Shown here: piece after piece, positions 46,033 to 56,378 of the stretch
Position numbering within the stretch: position 1 is the first letter of the stretch
Layout: every line of letters starts with the position of its first letter
Assembly (NCBI RefSeq): GCF_030272615.1
Contig: NC_081412.1
Location: 689,632,083-689,696,082 of the forward strand
Origin: Cryptomeria japonica
Lineage: Eukaryota; Streptophyta; Pinopsida; Cupressales; Cupressaceae
Direction: 5' to 3'
DNA length: 64,000 nucleotides
Notes under the pieces: model-generated
What the model was told of the DNA's origin: nothing
Databases searched by the model: none
Seen by the model: only the letters and a program-made list of their open reading frames with translations
Made by a program: the position numbers and the translations under genes

Positions 46033-47093
46033 TGTTGGTATTTTGGTATGGTTTTGTCATTGATGTCAACACCTACTGAAAACTAGCACTTTGAGATCCA
46101 GCAACATTCACCGGCAAGCAAGTAACTATTATATAGTTACTGGTATATGGTTCACCAACAGGATATAATGTTCACTAGTACCTGGAATGATATGGAAGAC
46201 ACTTGGTAATGTCAAAGACATCATGTAGATACTTTGATTTGAAGAATTGATCATTGGTATATTCATATTTGCATATTTGCTTTTACCGGCAAATAGGTCC
46301 AGGTTATCTAGGGTTACACCGGCAGGTTTATCTTTTCCAGATCAGCATGGCATGCTATGGAGATGATTTATTATTGATGTAAATGCATTAAGCCAACATA
46401 TTTAATTGGTTAATTGCATCGGATCTTATATTGTTTGTAAAATAATTTTATTGTAATGTCTTGTAGAGTCGACCTACTAAAATTGGTCTTAGGTTATGAT
46501 ATAAATGTAAGATCTTATTTGTAAGATCAAATGTGAAATGTGAAAAAAGAATTAAGTGAAGATATATGTGAGATCAAGTAGAGGTATACACGAAGACATC
46601 ATTTGAAGGTGAAGCTAGGCTTTTGTATAAGCATATCAGCATTACACCGGTACTAAATCTAGCATATGAAGATGCTATTTTGTGCAGTACATTCTTATTG
46701 GATTTAACCATCCAACTGTAGTCAGTGTGACTCCCATTTTGTGATTGAGCAGTGAGCTCTAGGTTGTTGGCCTTTCTTCATGTGTAGACCCCATTTATAT
46801 ACATTTACTATCTGTAGTAGTATCATCTAATTGTGGGTAAGGTTTCCTACTGTGGTTTTTCCCCTTACAGGGTTTCCACGTACAAATATTGGTGTTATGT
46901 GTTGTGGATGACTTTATGTTTATGTTTCATGCATTAATCTTTATCAGTATAGCAATTTACTATTAACACTGTCTACCAACATACTTGACTGATTTATTGG
47001 TATTAAGCATTAAGTTGGTTAATTGGCTCTTGGTTTGAATTTATTAGACAACTGATTCACCCCCCCCCTCTCAGTTGTCTTTGAGACCTAACA
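46033..47093 (+). repeat. 3' LTR of Copia J
   Basis: 1061 bp. It differs from the 5' LTR by scattered substitutions and by about 20 extra bases near 46152-46175, where the ggttcac segment is partly duplicated. Shared Copia core at about 46835-46883. Confidence 0.92.
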
Positions 47094-47825
47094 ACATGAT
47101 GTGTCTCTATTTTTCTTGTACTTATATTTGTTTTCATATCCAGGGTTAGGCTTAAATGATCTTATAACTCTTTCTTCAAATGTTGAATTCCTTTCAAGAC
47201 ATTTAGATGCAAAATGACCAATCTTATTACATGCAAAACATTTAAAAGGTGCTTTTCCTTCATACTTACTTCCTACCAATCCTTTAGGTACTCTTCTAGA
47301 AAATAGTGCTTCAAGTTGCTCAAACTCATCATCTTCTCTCTTCATATCTTCTAATTTTTTTTTATATAAAGCTTTCCAGTCTTGCTTACCAGTTGTAGAT
47401 GTAGATGCATGAAAAGCAGGTTCAGTCTTTACAGCTCCAGAAGGTCCAAATTCCTCAAGCTCAAAAGAAGATAGTTTCCCAACCAAGGTATCTCTATTGA
47501 CAGATGTATTACCCATTGTTCTTAACTCATTAATAGTAGTAGCCTTCATTTTGTAAGCCAATGGTAGGGCTCTTAGGACTTTAGAAACAATTTCATCTTC
47601 ACTCAGAGTTCCACCACAACATTGAATTCCCATAACAATCTCATTTACCCTTTCCATGAATGCAGTAATCCTTTCATCTTCTTCCATTTTTATGTTTTCA
47701 TATCTCACTCGGTAACCATTAAGTTTAGCAATCTTCACTGTAGGGTCACCTTCATTAAGAGTCTCCAACTTATCCCATATATCCTTTCTGGATGATTTGT
47801 CAGTTAATCCAATTATTTGCTGTCA
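47094..47825 (-). pseudogene. gag: Gag of Copia C (5' truncated)
   Basis: A minus-strand frame open for more than 220 codons. From high to low coordinates: a segment matching J Gag (IWDKLETLNEGDPTVKIAKL), RITAFMERVNEIVMGIQCCG, and a complete CCHC knuckle CFACNKIGHFASKC (about 47210-47255). It ends at the J insertion. Upstream of about 47825 homology to Copia Gag stops, so the start codon and the first ~90 residues are missing. This is the best preserved Gag of the C/D/J group. Confidence 0.85.
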
Positions 47826-47968
47826 TCATCATTTTGAAATTTTGACATCTGTGATCATGAGCGTCTTAGAGGAAGGTAGTCTGAAGGATTTCTTGTCTCC
47901 AACCCAAGCCTTTGATATGCTGATTGTGTGCAATGTGACATACATGAGCAAACCTTCTCTAATACCAC
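47826..47968 (-). other. 5' leader and primer-binding site of Gypsy B
   Basis: The minus strand reads TGGTATTAGAGAAGG at 47953-47967, one base after the LTR, resembling the initiator-Met type site with one change. The following ~125 bases are leader, cut abruptly by truncated Copia C at about 47825. Confidence 0.7.
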
Positions 47969-48631
47969 TGATCTGAATTATGGCTTCAGAGTACAATACT
48001 TGGTGTGAACCTGTGGTATTGTCAATTTTGTTTACAAGAACATAACTAATTCATAATTTTAGCAAGCCAAAAAGTGATTCATTCCATCCCAAAAATCAAT
48101 TTTATACTAAATTTGAACTCCCACAGTCACAACAGACCTTTGTAATGCATGAATGTTCAACTCCCAAATCCTAAAAACTAAACTAGACACAAACATTAGG
48201 ATAGCAATCCCAAAATGACAACCCACTACTAGACACCAACATTAGAATAGCAATCCCGATCCGAGGTCCTGAACACACATCGGAGTAGCTAACATAGGTG
48301 GTGTAACTACTTTATGCAAACCCAATAGAGAAAGCTATCTTGATGACATTTTATCAGGATAACTATCCTGATGATAGACTTGACACTTTGGACATGTATT
48401 GGTAAAGCCATCAACAGTCGACTAAACAACATTTTCCAAACCTGGTAGAGAAAGCTATCTCGATGACACTTTATCAGGATGACAAGCTTGACACTTTTTA
48501 CAATGGAGACACCTTATTGGGATAGCTATCTCGATGACAACATTGGCAACAAAGACACCTTATCGGTATAGCTATCCTGATGACAACAAAATGACTCCAA
48601 ATTTGATATTTTTGAAACTATTTCTTGATCA
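47969..48631 (-). repeat. 5' LTR of Gypsy B
   Basis: 663 bp. Numerous substitutions and small indels relative to 31470-32136 make B clearly older than E or H. It carries the same gatagctatc-type repeated units (about 48330-48590). Confidence 0.9.
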
Positions 48632-48636
48632 ATTAG

Positions 48637-48965
48637 ATAACCCAAAGAGCATCACTAACCATTCATAGAGGCCGTCATTGGTTTTAAATGTTGTTTTCCA
48701 CTCATCACCTTCTCTTACCCTTATCTTATGATAACCAGGCCTTAAATCTATCTTTGAAAAGTACCTTGCACTTGCTAGGCTATGCATGAGGTCTTCTATC
48801 TGAGGTATAGGAAATCTATACCTAATTGTGATTTTGTTTATATCCCTAGAGTCCATGCAAAGTCTCCACTTCCCATCCTTTTTGGGTGCCAATATAGTTG
48901 GCACAACACATGGACTTCGGCTCTTTCTTACTAAACCTTTATCTAGCAACTCTTGCACCTTCTAC
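48637..48965 (-). pseudogene. Gypsy A: first part of reverse transcriptase
   Basis: The minus-strand frame has the Gypsy RT start: [33 protein letters not shown] and [16 protein letters not shown], then [10 protein letters not shown], where the attag duplication and B begin. It continues at 31469. Nothing upstream of QELLDKG is left; the sequence changes at about 48965. Confidence 0.85.
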
Positions 48966-49844
48966 TTGGAGGATGAATTTCCCAACTAATTGAGGCTAAG
49001 TTTTATATCCACATAGAGGTCAAAAATCTACATGGAAGACAAATTTCCCCAGTGAAAAAGTAATTGTGGTTAAGTTGAAAATCCACGTAGAGGTCAAAAA
49101 TCCAGTTGGAGGTAAAATGAATTTCATAAAGACAAATCACACTCTTTGATCTTTTTTTCAAATTGGTTGTTAATGAAAAAGAAAAGAAAAGAAATCTCAT
49201 CCTTTAAAACAAGCTTTTTGTTATAAATCACCTATGAGAAGGCACAGATAGAAATTTCTCTTGTTTTCTTTTAATGAGAAAAAAATGAAAAGGGATAATA
49301 AAACACATAAAGCGAAATCCTTTAAAGGAAACTTGCAAGCCTAAAAAGAGGTAGTGATTCAACCATTCAAGCTCCAAAATTTATTAGCATTGAAAGGAGG
49401 AAAGAAAAAGTATTTCATAGGAGCCAAAGAAAAAATTCAATTTGTAGTCTAGTTTCGAAACCCAGTCAAAAGAATTCACAATCTAGTTTCAAAATCTAAT
49501 CAAAACAATTTGTAGTCAAGTTAAAATCCAATCAAAATTTAAAGGCAATTTCCATCTACAGATTAGATATTTTTAGACTTCAAAGGTCATTTCTATATTT
49601 GAAGGGATTTTGAAAACATGTTTAGTGATGTATTGAGTGTTTTTATTTTATGGACAATCACATTGTTTTTGATTCATATTGTTTTATTTTTAGGTTCAAT
49701 GTAAAGATGCCACAAGGTGACTTGAAGACTTAACATCATGAGGAATTTAAGTTCCAAGTCATGCAAAAAGACAAATGGAGCAAGAAATCAGGTCATGCAA
49801 GGAAAACTCAGCATAAGGGAACTTCAAGGACATAAAAGAGAGAT
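48966..49844. other. Unassigned repeat-like DNA between Gypsy A and Gypsy G
   Basis: AT-rich, purine-rich, no useful ORF. At 49010-49110 there are degenerate units (ccacatagaggtcaaaaatc, ccacgtagaggtcaaaaatc) resembling the 69-bp repeat at 10815-11025. At 49430-49530 the motif ttcacaatctagtttcaaaatctaa recurs in variants. A tttatttttag stretch at 49682-49693 could be a splice acceptor. Possibly an LTR and leader of another old Gypsy element; termini not found. Confidence 0.4.
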
Positions 49845-51430
49845 TGATGGGATAGGGTTAGGGATAGACTAGCCTAGTCTATGCTCTTGGATCCTTTCCT
49901 TGGATCTCCTAGTGTTCTCCTCACACCCTAGGGTCTCTAGGACTTCCTTTGCTTATGGAATCCCCTGAGCTTGCCCAATCCACCCACCAATGAGTTTCTA
50001 TGCTGCTCCTAAGGCCTCACCTACTCGGGAGACTCAAAATCCCTTACTATGGCTAATAAGGGCTAATCTTGTTGCACACCTTCCAAGGTCATAGCAAGGT
50101 TGTTTCTATTATATTTCATGGTCTATCCAACCATTTATGATCCCCCAAGAGGATTCAAGATTCTAACCCCTTATCAATTTCACAAATTTGGGTTTTTGCC
50201 TTCCAAAAAGGGCTACAAGGATTAGGACCAATTAGGCCTCCTAACTGGTCTTCTAGGGTTCCCTCTCATAAATGATGCACAAACAACCCTAACTTCCAAA
50301 ATGAAATACCATTAAATAGGCAAGGGCTCAAGGATTTTCTAGGTTTTGGGCCTCCAAGTGGCTGTGCAGTGCCTAGGGCAAATTTTGGGGTTTTTGAGGG
50401 TTTTGTGAGGGTTTCTAGGGTCTGCCTAGGTCATAGTGAGTACTTTCAGTTTTAGCCACCTTTTTTGGATTGGTGGAGGCTCCTCCTTCACACAAATTAT
50501 GCTTCAAACACTCCTATACACTTCCTCTAAAGGATGCACTCTCCACTAATCAACCTTGCTCTCCAAGACCTCTGCACCAACAACCATTCCTAACCGAGCA
50601 CTGTCCAGTCTCGCCTAGGAATGATCCTTTGCTTGGCCTCCTTGCATTACCAGGGGACCTAATTTCTTGGGAATATAGTATAGGGTCTTCACTCTCATTC
50701 CCCATTGTTTCATGGTGGTTCCACAATGGGGAATGGAGTTAAGACTTCATTTACACAATCCTATCCAAAATTGGATAGTAAGAAGATAGTTTACAGACTA
50801 TTTACAAACATGTACAATCTGCAAATAAAAACCTAAACTAATTGCTTGAAATGAAAGTATCTACACTAGGAAAAATATTCCACATATATTTTGGCATTTC
50901 TCAATCCATTAACTTGCTTGTTTCCTTCATTAAAATTGACTGGTAACAGTTTCATAGTCTCAGTCTAATCTTTTTGCTAGGGCCTTACAATATCTAACAT
51001 CCAACCTATTCATTTAGGGTTTGAAAGTACTTATACTACCTATACCTTGGTCTATGTGCCTATTCTATGGTTTTCCACACTAACCTAAGGATTTTGACAC
51101 CATGGTGGAAAAGTTGCTTGACAACTTTTCAAAGTTGTCATGCAACTTTTGAGCAACTTTCCCAATGTTGCTCTTCATGACTCCTAGACCCACAATAGGC
51201 CAACCTAAGGATAGCACAATGATATGAAAGACCCCTAAACACCTCTAGGACACACATACCTTTCATTTTCAACAAAATCACAATCTTGACTTATGACCCC
51301 TAAGATCTCCTCTAGGACCCTAACTAGGACCTATGAGCACATGGCTCATTATTTTATGTATAATGGCTTCATAAGAAGCATAAAACCAACAAAAAAAGAA
51401 AGAGAAAGAGTTTGGAAGGGTGCTCCTGCA
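49845..51430 (-). repeat. 3' LTR of Gypsy G
   Basis: 1586 bp, plus strand TGATGGG...GCTCCTGCA. A hairpin atagactag-c-ctagtctat lies at 49864-49882. Several thousand bases away the 5' LTR repeats its first ~310 bases almost exactly. The LTR has no coding content; the 90-codon frame at 50470-50742 looks incidental. Confidence 0.9.
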
Positions 51431-51445
51431 CCATACCCCCCCTCT
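51431..51445 (-). other. Polypurine tract of Gypsy G
   Basis: The minus strand reads AGAGGGGGGGTATGG directly before the LTR TG. Confidence 0.75.
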
Positions 51446-51453
51446 ACACACAA

Positions 51454-54400
51454 TTAAGAAATAGAAGAAGAGATGAGAGTCAGGTCTATTCCAAGTGCCT
51501 TGAACCTGCTCTCCTCCACCCATGTAGCTTCAGATACTAGTTGATCTGCCCATTTCACTAAGTACTCCATGTAGACCTGGTGTCTAGTTGACTTCTTCAC
51601 CCTTGATTCCAAGATCTCCTCTACTTTAGGCTTCTTCACCTGTGGTAAGACATTAACATCAAGGTTCTGTAGTGCCTTGTCTTGGTTCTCAGTCTGCCCT
51701 GCTATCTCACCCTTGTACATGATCAGGTCAGTAGGCATTCTTACCATATTGTGATAGGATTCTACAAGGTCCTACCCTTCTCATCTGTAGGTTGGTAGGC
51801 TTACCTCCTTGCATCCTAGTTTTACTCAAATGGACCATCACATAGTCACCAACCTTGAACTAAACTTCTCTCCTCTTGTCATCCACTTTGGCTTTCAGTT
51901 TTTGAGTGGAGTCAAGGATGGCCTACTTAACTTGCTCCTAAACTTCCTTGATGGTTTGAGTAAAGTCTTCTTCTTTCCCACTCTTCATTTCCAAACTACC
52001 AAGGTCTCTCAACTCACATACTCCTCTTGGATGTCTGCCATATACCACCTCAAAAGGACTTCTACCAGTGGTTCTATTCACACTATCATTATATGCATAC
52101 TCTGCTTGAGAAATGATTAGGTCCCATGTTTGGCCATACTCCCTAGTTAAACACCTCAACAAGTTACCTAACACTCTATTGATGACTTCAGTCTGACCAT
52201 CTGTTTGTGGATGGTAAGCTGAGGTAAATGACAAGTTGGTTCCTAGTCTCCTCCATAATGTTTGCCAAAAATGACCCATGAATTTGTTGTCTCTATCTGA
52301 AACAATTCTTAAAGGGAGTCCATGAATCCTAACAATCTCCTTGAAGAAGAGATGTGCAACATAGCTTGCATCATCTGTAGTCTTACATGGGATAGAATGA
52401 CTCATCTTGGAAAATCTATCTACAATGACATAGATGTTGTCCATACCTATCTTTGTCTTGGGAAGTCCTACTACAAATTCCATGCTTATACATTCCCAAG
52501 GTCTGTTAGGGACCGGTAATGGTTGATATAAACTGACATTGCTTGATCCACCTTTGGCTCTTTGGCATACACCACACTGTTCTACATATCTTTTCACATC
52601 TCTTGGCAACTTTGGCTAGTAGTAGTACCTCTATACTAAATCCAAGGTTTTGTTAACTCCAAAGTGTCCACTCAAACTGCCATTATGTTTCTCTTTGATG
52701 AGGTTCTCCCTCATAGATCCTCTAGGTACACACAACTAGTTACCCTTGAATAAGAGACCATTTTGGAGAGTGTAATCTGCATACTCACCATGGAAATGGT
52801 TCTCAAACTCCTTGCAAACCTTGTAAGCTATTGAGAAGTCTTCATCTCCTTCATAGAGGTCTTTGAAACCTTCTATGCCTATGCTTTGCAACTGTAATTC
52901 TTGAATAGTCAACAACTTCCTGGTTAATGCATTTGCCACCTTGTTAAGTTGCCCCTTCTTATGCTTGATGGTGAAGGTTAAGGATTGGAGGTATTTCATC
53001 CATTTCAGATGCCTGTTGCTTAGCTTCTCTTGAGTGTTTCTGTAACTCATTTCTTGGTTGTCTGTGAACACTACAAATTCTTTTGGAAGTAGGTAATGCC
53101 TCCATTTCTTTAGAGACTGCACTAATGCATACAACTCTAGGTCATAAGTTGAGTACTTCTTCTTTGCTTCATTAAGCTTCTCACTAAAAAATGCCACAGG
53201 TCTTCCCTCTTGACTCAACACACCACCTACTGCAACTCCACTTGCATCACACTCCAAAGTGAATAGCTTATCAAACGTAGGTAGGAGAAGGATAGGTTTT
53301 GTGGCTACTTCCTGTTTCAACAATTGAAATGCTTTGTTTGCCTACTCGATCCATTTAAACTTAGTTATAAGACCTCCTTTAATGGTGTTAAGGACTGGTG
53401 CACATATGCAACTGAAATTCCTCACAAATTTCCTATAGAATTGAGCTAATCCATGGAAACTTCTAACTTCAGTCCCTGTTTTAGGTGCAGGCCAATTCAA
53501 GATTGCCTCCACTTTGCTTGGATCCATCTTCAAGGTTCCTTTAGACTCCACAAATCCTAGGTAAACCAGCTCTTGCTTCAAGAAGTCACACCTCTCTAGG
53601 TTGATGGATAGCTTCTCCTCATGCAACCTCTCTAAGACTAACCTCAAATGCTCAAGGTGCTCTTCTTTGGTTCTGTTGTAGATGAGAATGTCATCTAAAT
53701 ACACCACCACAAATTTGCCTATGAAATCCTTCAACACTTCATTCATCAACCTCATGAAGGTGCTTGGAGCATTAGTAATCCCAAATGGCATCACAATCCA
53801 TTCATACAATCCATCTATGGTTTTAAATGCAGTCTTCCACTCCTCACCCTCATTAATTCTTATCTATTGATAACCACTTTTAAGGTCAAGCTTAGTAAAA
53901 TACATAGCCCCTCCTAAACAGTCCATTAGATCCTCTATTCTAGGAATAGGAAACCTATACCTTATGGTAATCCTATTGATTTCTCTTGAGTCAGTGCAAA
54001 GTCTCCACTTACCTCCTTTTTTTGATGCTAGCACTACCAAGACTGCACATGGGCTAATGCTCTTCTTAATCAGTCCTTGTTCCAACAACTCCTGCACTTG
54101 CCTTGCTACCTCCTTATTCTGATCAAGTGTGAGATTATATGTAGCCTTGTTAGGTAAGGATGCACTAGGAACAAAGTCTACTTGATGACTTATAGACTTT
54201 CTCGGTGGGAGTGTTACAAGTGCTCCATCACTCACTATATCCTTATACCCTTGCAACATTTGCTTCACCTCCTTGGGTGTTTTTGCCTGCAACTTGTCTG
54301 CTTTCTCCTTTGGATTCACAAAGATGGCACACTTCACTATCTCCTCCTCATGTAGCATATTTAAGAGCTCTTTACCAGTAGCCATTAAAACACTTGGTGT

Positions 54401-54853
54401 TTTTGAAGTGCCCTCTTCATCCTTTGTCAAAGACTGAATCTTGAAGGTCTTGCTGTCCTTCTTGAAGGATATGGAGTTCTCCTCTCCATCATAGATCACC
54501 TTCCTATCAAACTGTGAGGGTCTTCCTAGAAATAAGTAGCATGCATCCATAGGTAACACATCACAAAGGATCTTATCCTTATATCCTCTAATAGAAAACT
54601 CTACCCAAGTTTGCTCATTGACTAGCACACTCTATCCTTTGTTCAAACAAGTCACTTTGTAAGGATTGGTGTGGGGTATTCTTGTTAGTTTCAACTTCCT
54701 AACTACCTCTTCTGAGATGATGTTGTCAGTTGATCCTGTATCAACTATCACCTTGCACACTTTACCAAGAACTTTGCATCTCACCCTAAACAATGCTCTC
54801 CTATGTTTGGGTTCCTCCTTAATCAGCTGTCTGATCAAAATCCTATTGAACAT
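51454..54853 (-). pseudogene. pol: Pol of Gypsy G (protease to chromodomain, nonsense-riddled)
   Basis: Protease CKVIVDTGSTDNIIS (about 54715-54760) with intact DTG. RT KWRLCTDSREINRI (about 53970-54015) and [14 protein letters not shown] (about 53680-53720) with intact YLDD. RNase H TLECDASGVAVGGVLSQEG (about 53205-53260). Integrase H-H-C-C zinc segment (ending CGVCQRAK at about 52555-52580), core VDRFSKM and SDRDNKF, and HPQTDGQTEVINR. Chromodomain KKPKVEEILESRVKKS to EYLVKWADQLVSEATWVEES (about 51520-51640). Stops at 54632, 53864, 53342, 52736, 52616 and 51938 sit at positions where relatives have Gln or, at 52616, Trp. A frameshift precedes the chromodomain. All catalytic motifs I can see are intact, so it died by point mutations. 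Confidence 0.9.
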
Positions 54854-54880
54854 CAGATTCTCACCAACTTTTGTTTCAAT

Positions 54881-55985
54881 CTAGTCAACATCTGGTGTCT
54901 TGCTGCTTGAAGAGTCTTCTTGTGCATAAACAAGCCTCTTTCCACTATTTGATGAGGTAGGCTTGTCAGGGCATCTATATGTCGGGTGTCCCAATTGTCC
55001 ATAATTGTAATACTTCATAGTTGCAAAATAGGAGTTACCTCTGCTGATACATCTACCCCTATTTGGACCACCTTGTGCACCTTTTCCTCTGGAATGTCCT
55101 CCTCTGGGATTGGTTTCACTACCATGCTCAGTCAACTTGGCTTCTCCTTGGTTTCTTTGCTCATTTGTCTTGCTTTGGTAACCACCTCGGTGATTCACTT
55201 GGTCTCTACCTCTGCATCTACCCCTGTTATTGGAGTCTCCTTTCCTTTTGTTCCTCTCTTCTACCTTGACAGCAAGCTGATGACATTTCTACATAGTAGT
55301 AGGAGTCCATAGGCTTATCTCCTCCTGAATGTTCCACTTTAGGCCTCTTAGATACCTAGCCACCTTAATAGATTCATCTTCTTGGACCTTTGATCTAAGA
55401 CAAAGTTTTTGAAACTCTTCGGTGTAGGAGGTTAAATCAAGATCTTTTTGCTTCAATCCTTGTCTCTTCTTATGAAGTTGGACTTCATAATCCTCTGGTA
55501 AGTAGTTCTCCTTAATCTTACTTACCATAGCCTTGCAATTTGTAATAGGTAGCTTCCCCATGCCAATCTTTTCTTCTTGCAAGTACTTCCACCATGTCAA
55601 AGTTGCTCCCCTTAATCTTGATTTGGCAACTTTAACCTTCTGAGCCTCTATCACCCCTTTCCATGCCCTCAATCCATTCCATAACAGTGTCTATGTCCAT
55701 TCTCCCACTGAAATGTGGCAATCCTTCAAAAGCTTTGGTGTTGAAAACCTTAATAGCCTTCACAAAAGGTTCTTCATTGAACAAGGGATCAGGTTTAGGG
55801 ATTATGTCATCTATGTCTATAGTTCTCTTGCCTTTACCCTTGGTGTCTTCATCACAAGGTTCATGTGTCCTCTGATCCACCACTTCCTGTAGTTTATCCC
55901 TTATCTCACTCATAGCTACTTCAAGGAGTCTATTCTTCTCCTTCTTCTCTTCCACCTCTCTAGCTAGCTATGTATTAGTAACCAT
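54881..55985 (-). pseudogene. gag: Gag of Gypsy G (broken)
   Basis: The likely start is the ATG at 55985, with a TAG at codon 6, followed by Glu/Lys-rich helices and a GLPHFSGRMDIDTVMEWI motif (about 55665-55720). A frameshift near 55640-55670 leads into the Gag core AKSRLRGATLTWWKYLQ (about 55580-55630), then DYEVQLHKKRQGLKQKDLDL. The nucleocapsid region is Gly/Arg-rich, and its knuckle reads YYNYGQLGHPTYRC, with both of the first two cysteines replaced by Tyr (TGT to TAT type changes). A stop lies at 55289. Gag would normally form the particle shell and bind RNA; this copy cannot. Confidence 0.85.
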
Positions 55986-56049
55986 TCTGCTCTCCCCTAC
56001 CGATTCACTAGTATATAGAGACATACACAGTCCAACAAGTCTTGTACTT

Positions 56050-56061
56050 GCTCTGATACCA
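56050..56061 (-). other. Primer-binding site of Gypsy G
   Basis: The minus strand reads TGGTATCAGAGC, a perfect initiator-Met-tRNA type site, three bases after the LTR end. Confidence 0.85.
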
Positions 56062-56064
56062 ATC

Positions 56065-56378
56065 TGATGGGATAGGGTTAGGGATAGACTAGCCTAGTCT
56101 ATGCTCTTGGATCCTTTCCTTGGATCTCCTGGTGTTCTCCTCACACCCTAGGGTCTCTAGGACTTCCTTTTCTTATGGAATCCCCTGACATTGCCCAATC
56201 CACCCACCAATGAGTTGCTATGCTACTCCTAAGGCCTCACCTACTCGCGAGACTCAAAATCCCTTACTATGGCTAATAAGGGCTAATCTTGTTCCACACC
56301 TTCCAAGGTCTTAGCAAGGTTGTTTCTAGTCTATTTCATGGTCTATCCACCCATTTATGAGCCCCAAAGAGGATTCAA
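56065..56378 (-). repeat. 5' LTR of Gypsy G, proximal part
   Basis: The first ~310 bases match 49845-50156 almost exactly, including the hairpin (56084-56102). It is interrupted at ggattcaa by Copia H. Confidence 0.9.

Larger units (their letters stand above)
40482..47093 (+). mobile_element. Copia J: full-length, inserted in the gag of Copia C
   Basis: The LTRs 40482-41510 and 46033-47093 (both TGTTGGTATTTTGG...CCTAACA) flank a single-frame gag-pol. The duplication is gcatg (40477-40481) and acatg (47094-47098), one mismatch. J is the only full-length plus-strand element in the nest and lies four levels deep. Coding decay consists of eleven in-frame stops, no frameshift, and one in-frame deletion in RT. 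Confidence 0.93.
35677..47825 (-). mobile_element. Copia C: 5'-truncated, split by Copia J
   Basis: The 3' LTR (35677-36882), polypurine tract, RNase H to protease (37251-40481) and gag (47094-47825) are collinear on the minus strand, with J inserted between. There is no 5' LTR or gag start: homology to the J gag ends at about 47825 and the next bases are the leader and primer site of Gypsy B. One deletion seems to have removed the C 5' end together with the gag of B. Confidence 0.85.
31470..48631 (-). mobile_element. Gypsy B, 17 kb as it stands because two Copia elements are nested in it
   Basis: The LTRs 31470-32136 and 47969-48631 (TGATC...TTGATCA, inverted TGATC/GATCA ends) are flanked by a perfect attag duplication (31465-31469, 48632-48636). 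They interrupt the RT of Gypsy A. Minus-strand parts are 5' LTR, primer site and short leader (47826-47968), then Copia C in place of gag, then protease to integrase (32170-35676), polypurine tract and 3' LTR. Gag of B is absent. Confidence 0.9.
12190..48965 (-). mobile_element. Gypsy A: old chromodomain-type element split into five coding pieces
   Basis: Coding pieces on the minus strand join logically. RT start is at 48637-48965, RT end to early integrase at 30198-31469, late integrase at 21561-21953 and 20295-20434, and chromodomain at 12212-12477. Each break carries a perfect 5-bp target-site duplication around the inserted element: attag for B, tgagg for D, aagcc for solo LTR I, aaggg for E. 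Gag, protease and the 5' LTR of A are missing; similarity stops abruptly at about 48965. The reading frames contain stops and an integrase deletion, so A is dead and is the oldest member of the nest. Confidence 0.85.

Noticed and set aside
40482-47093. Copia J as an active autonomous element
   Set aside because: Eleven in-frame stops, a degraded primer site and loss of a catalytic Asp in RT.
50470-50742. 90-codon frame in the Gypsy G 3' LTR as a gene
   Set aside because: It lies within noncoding LTR DNA on the strand opposite to the element, with no domain.
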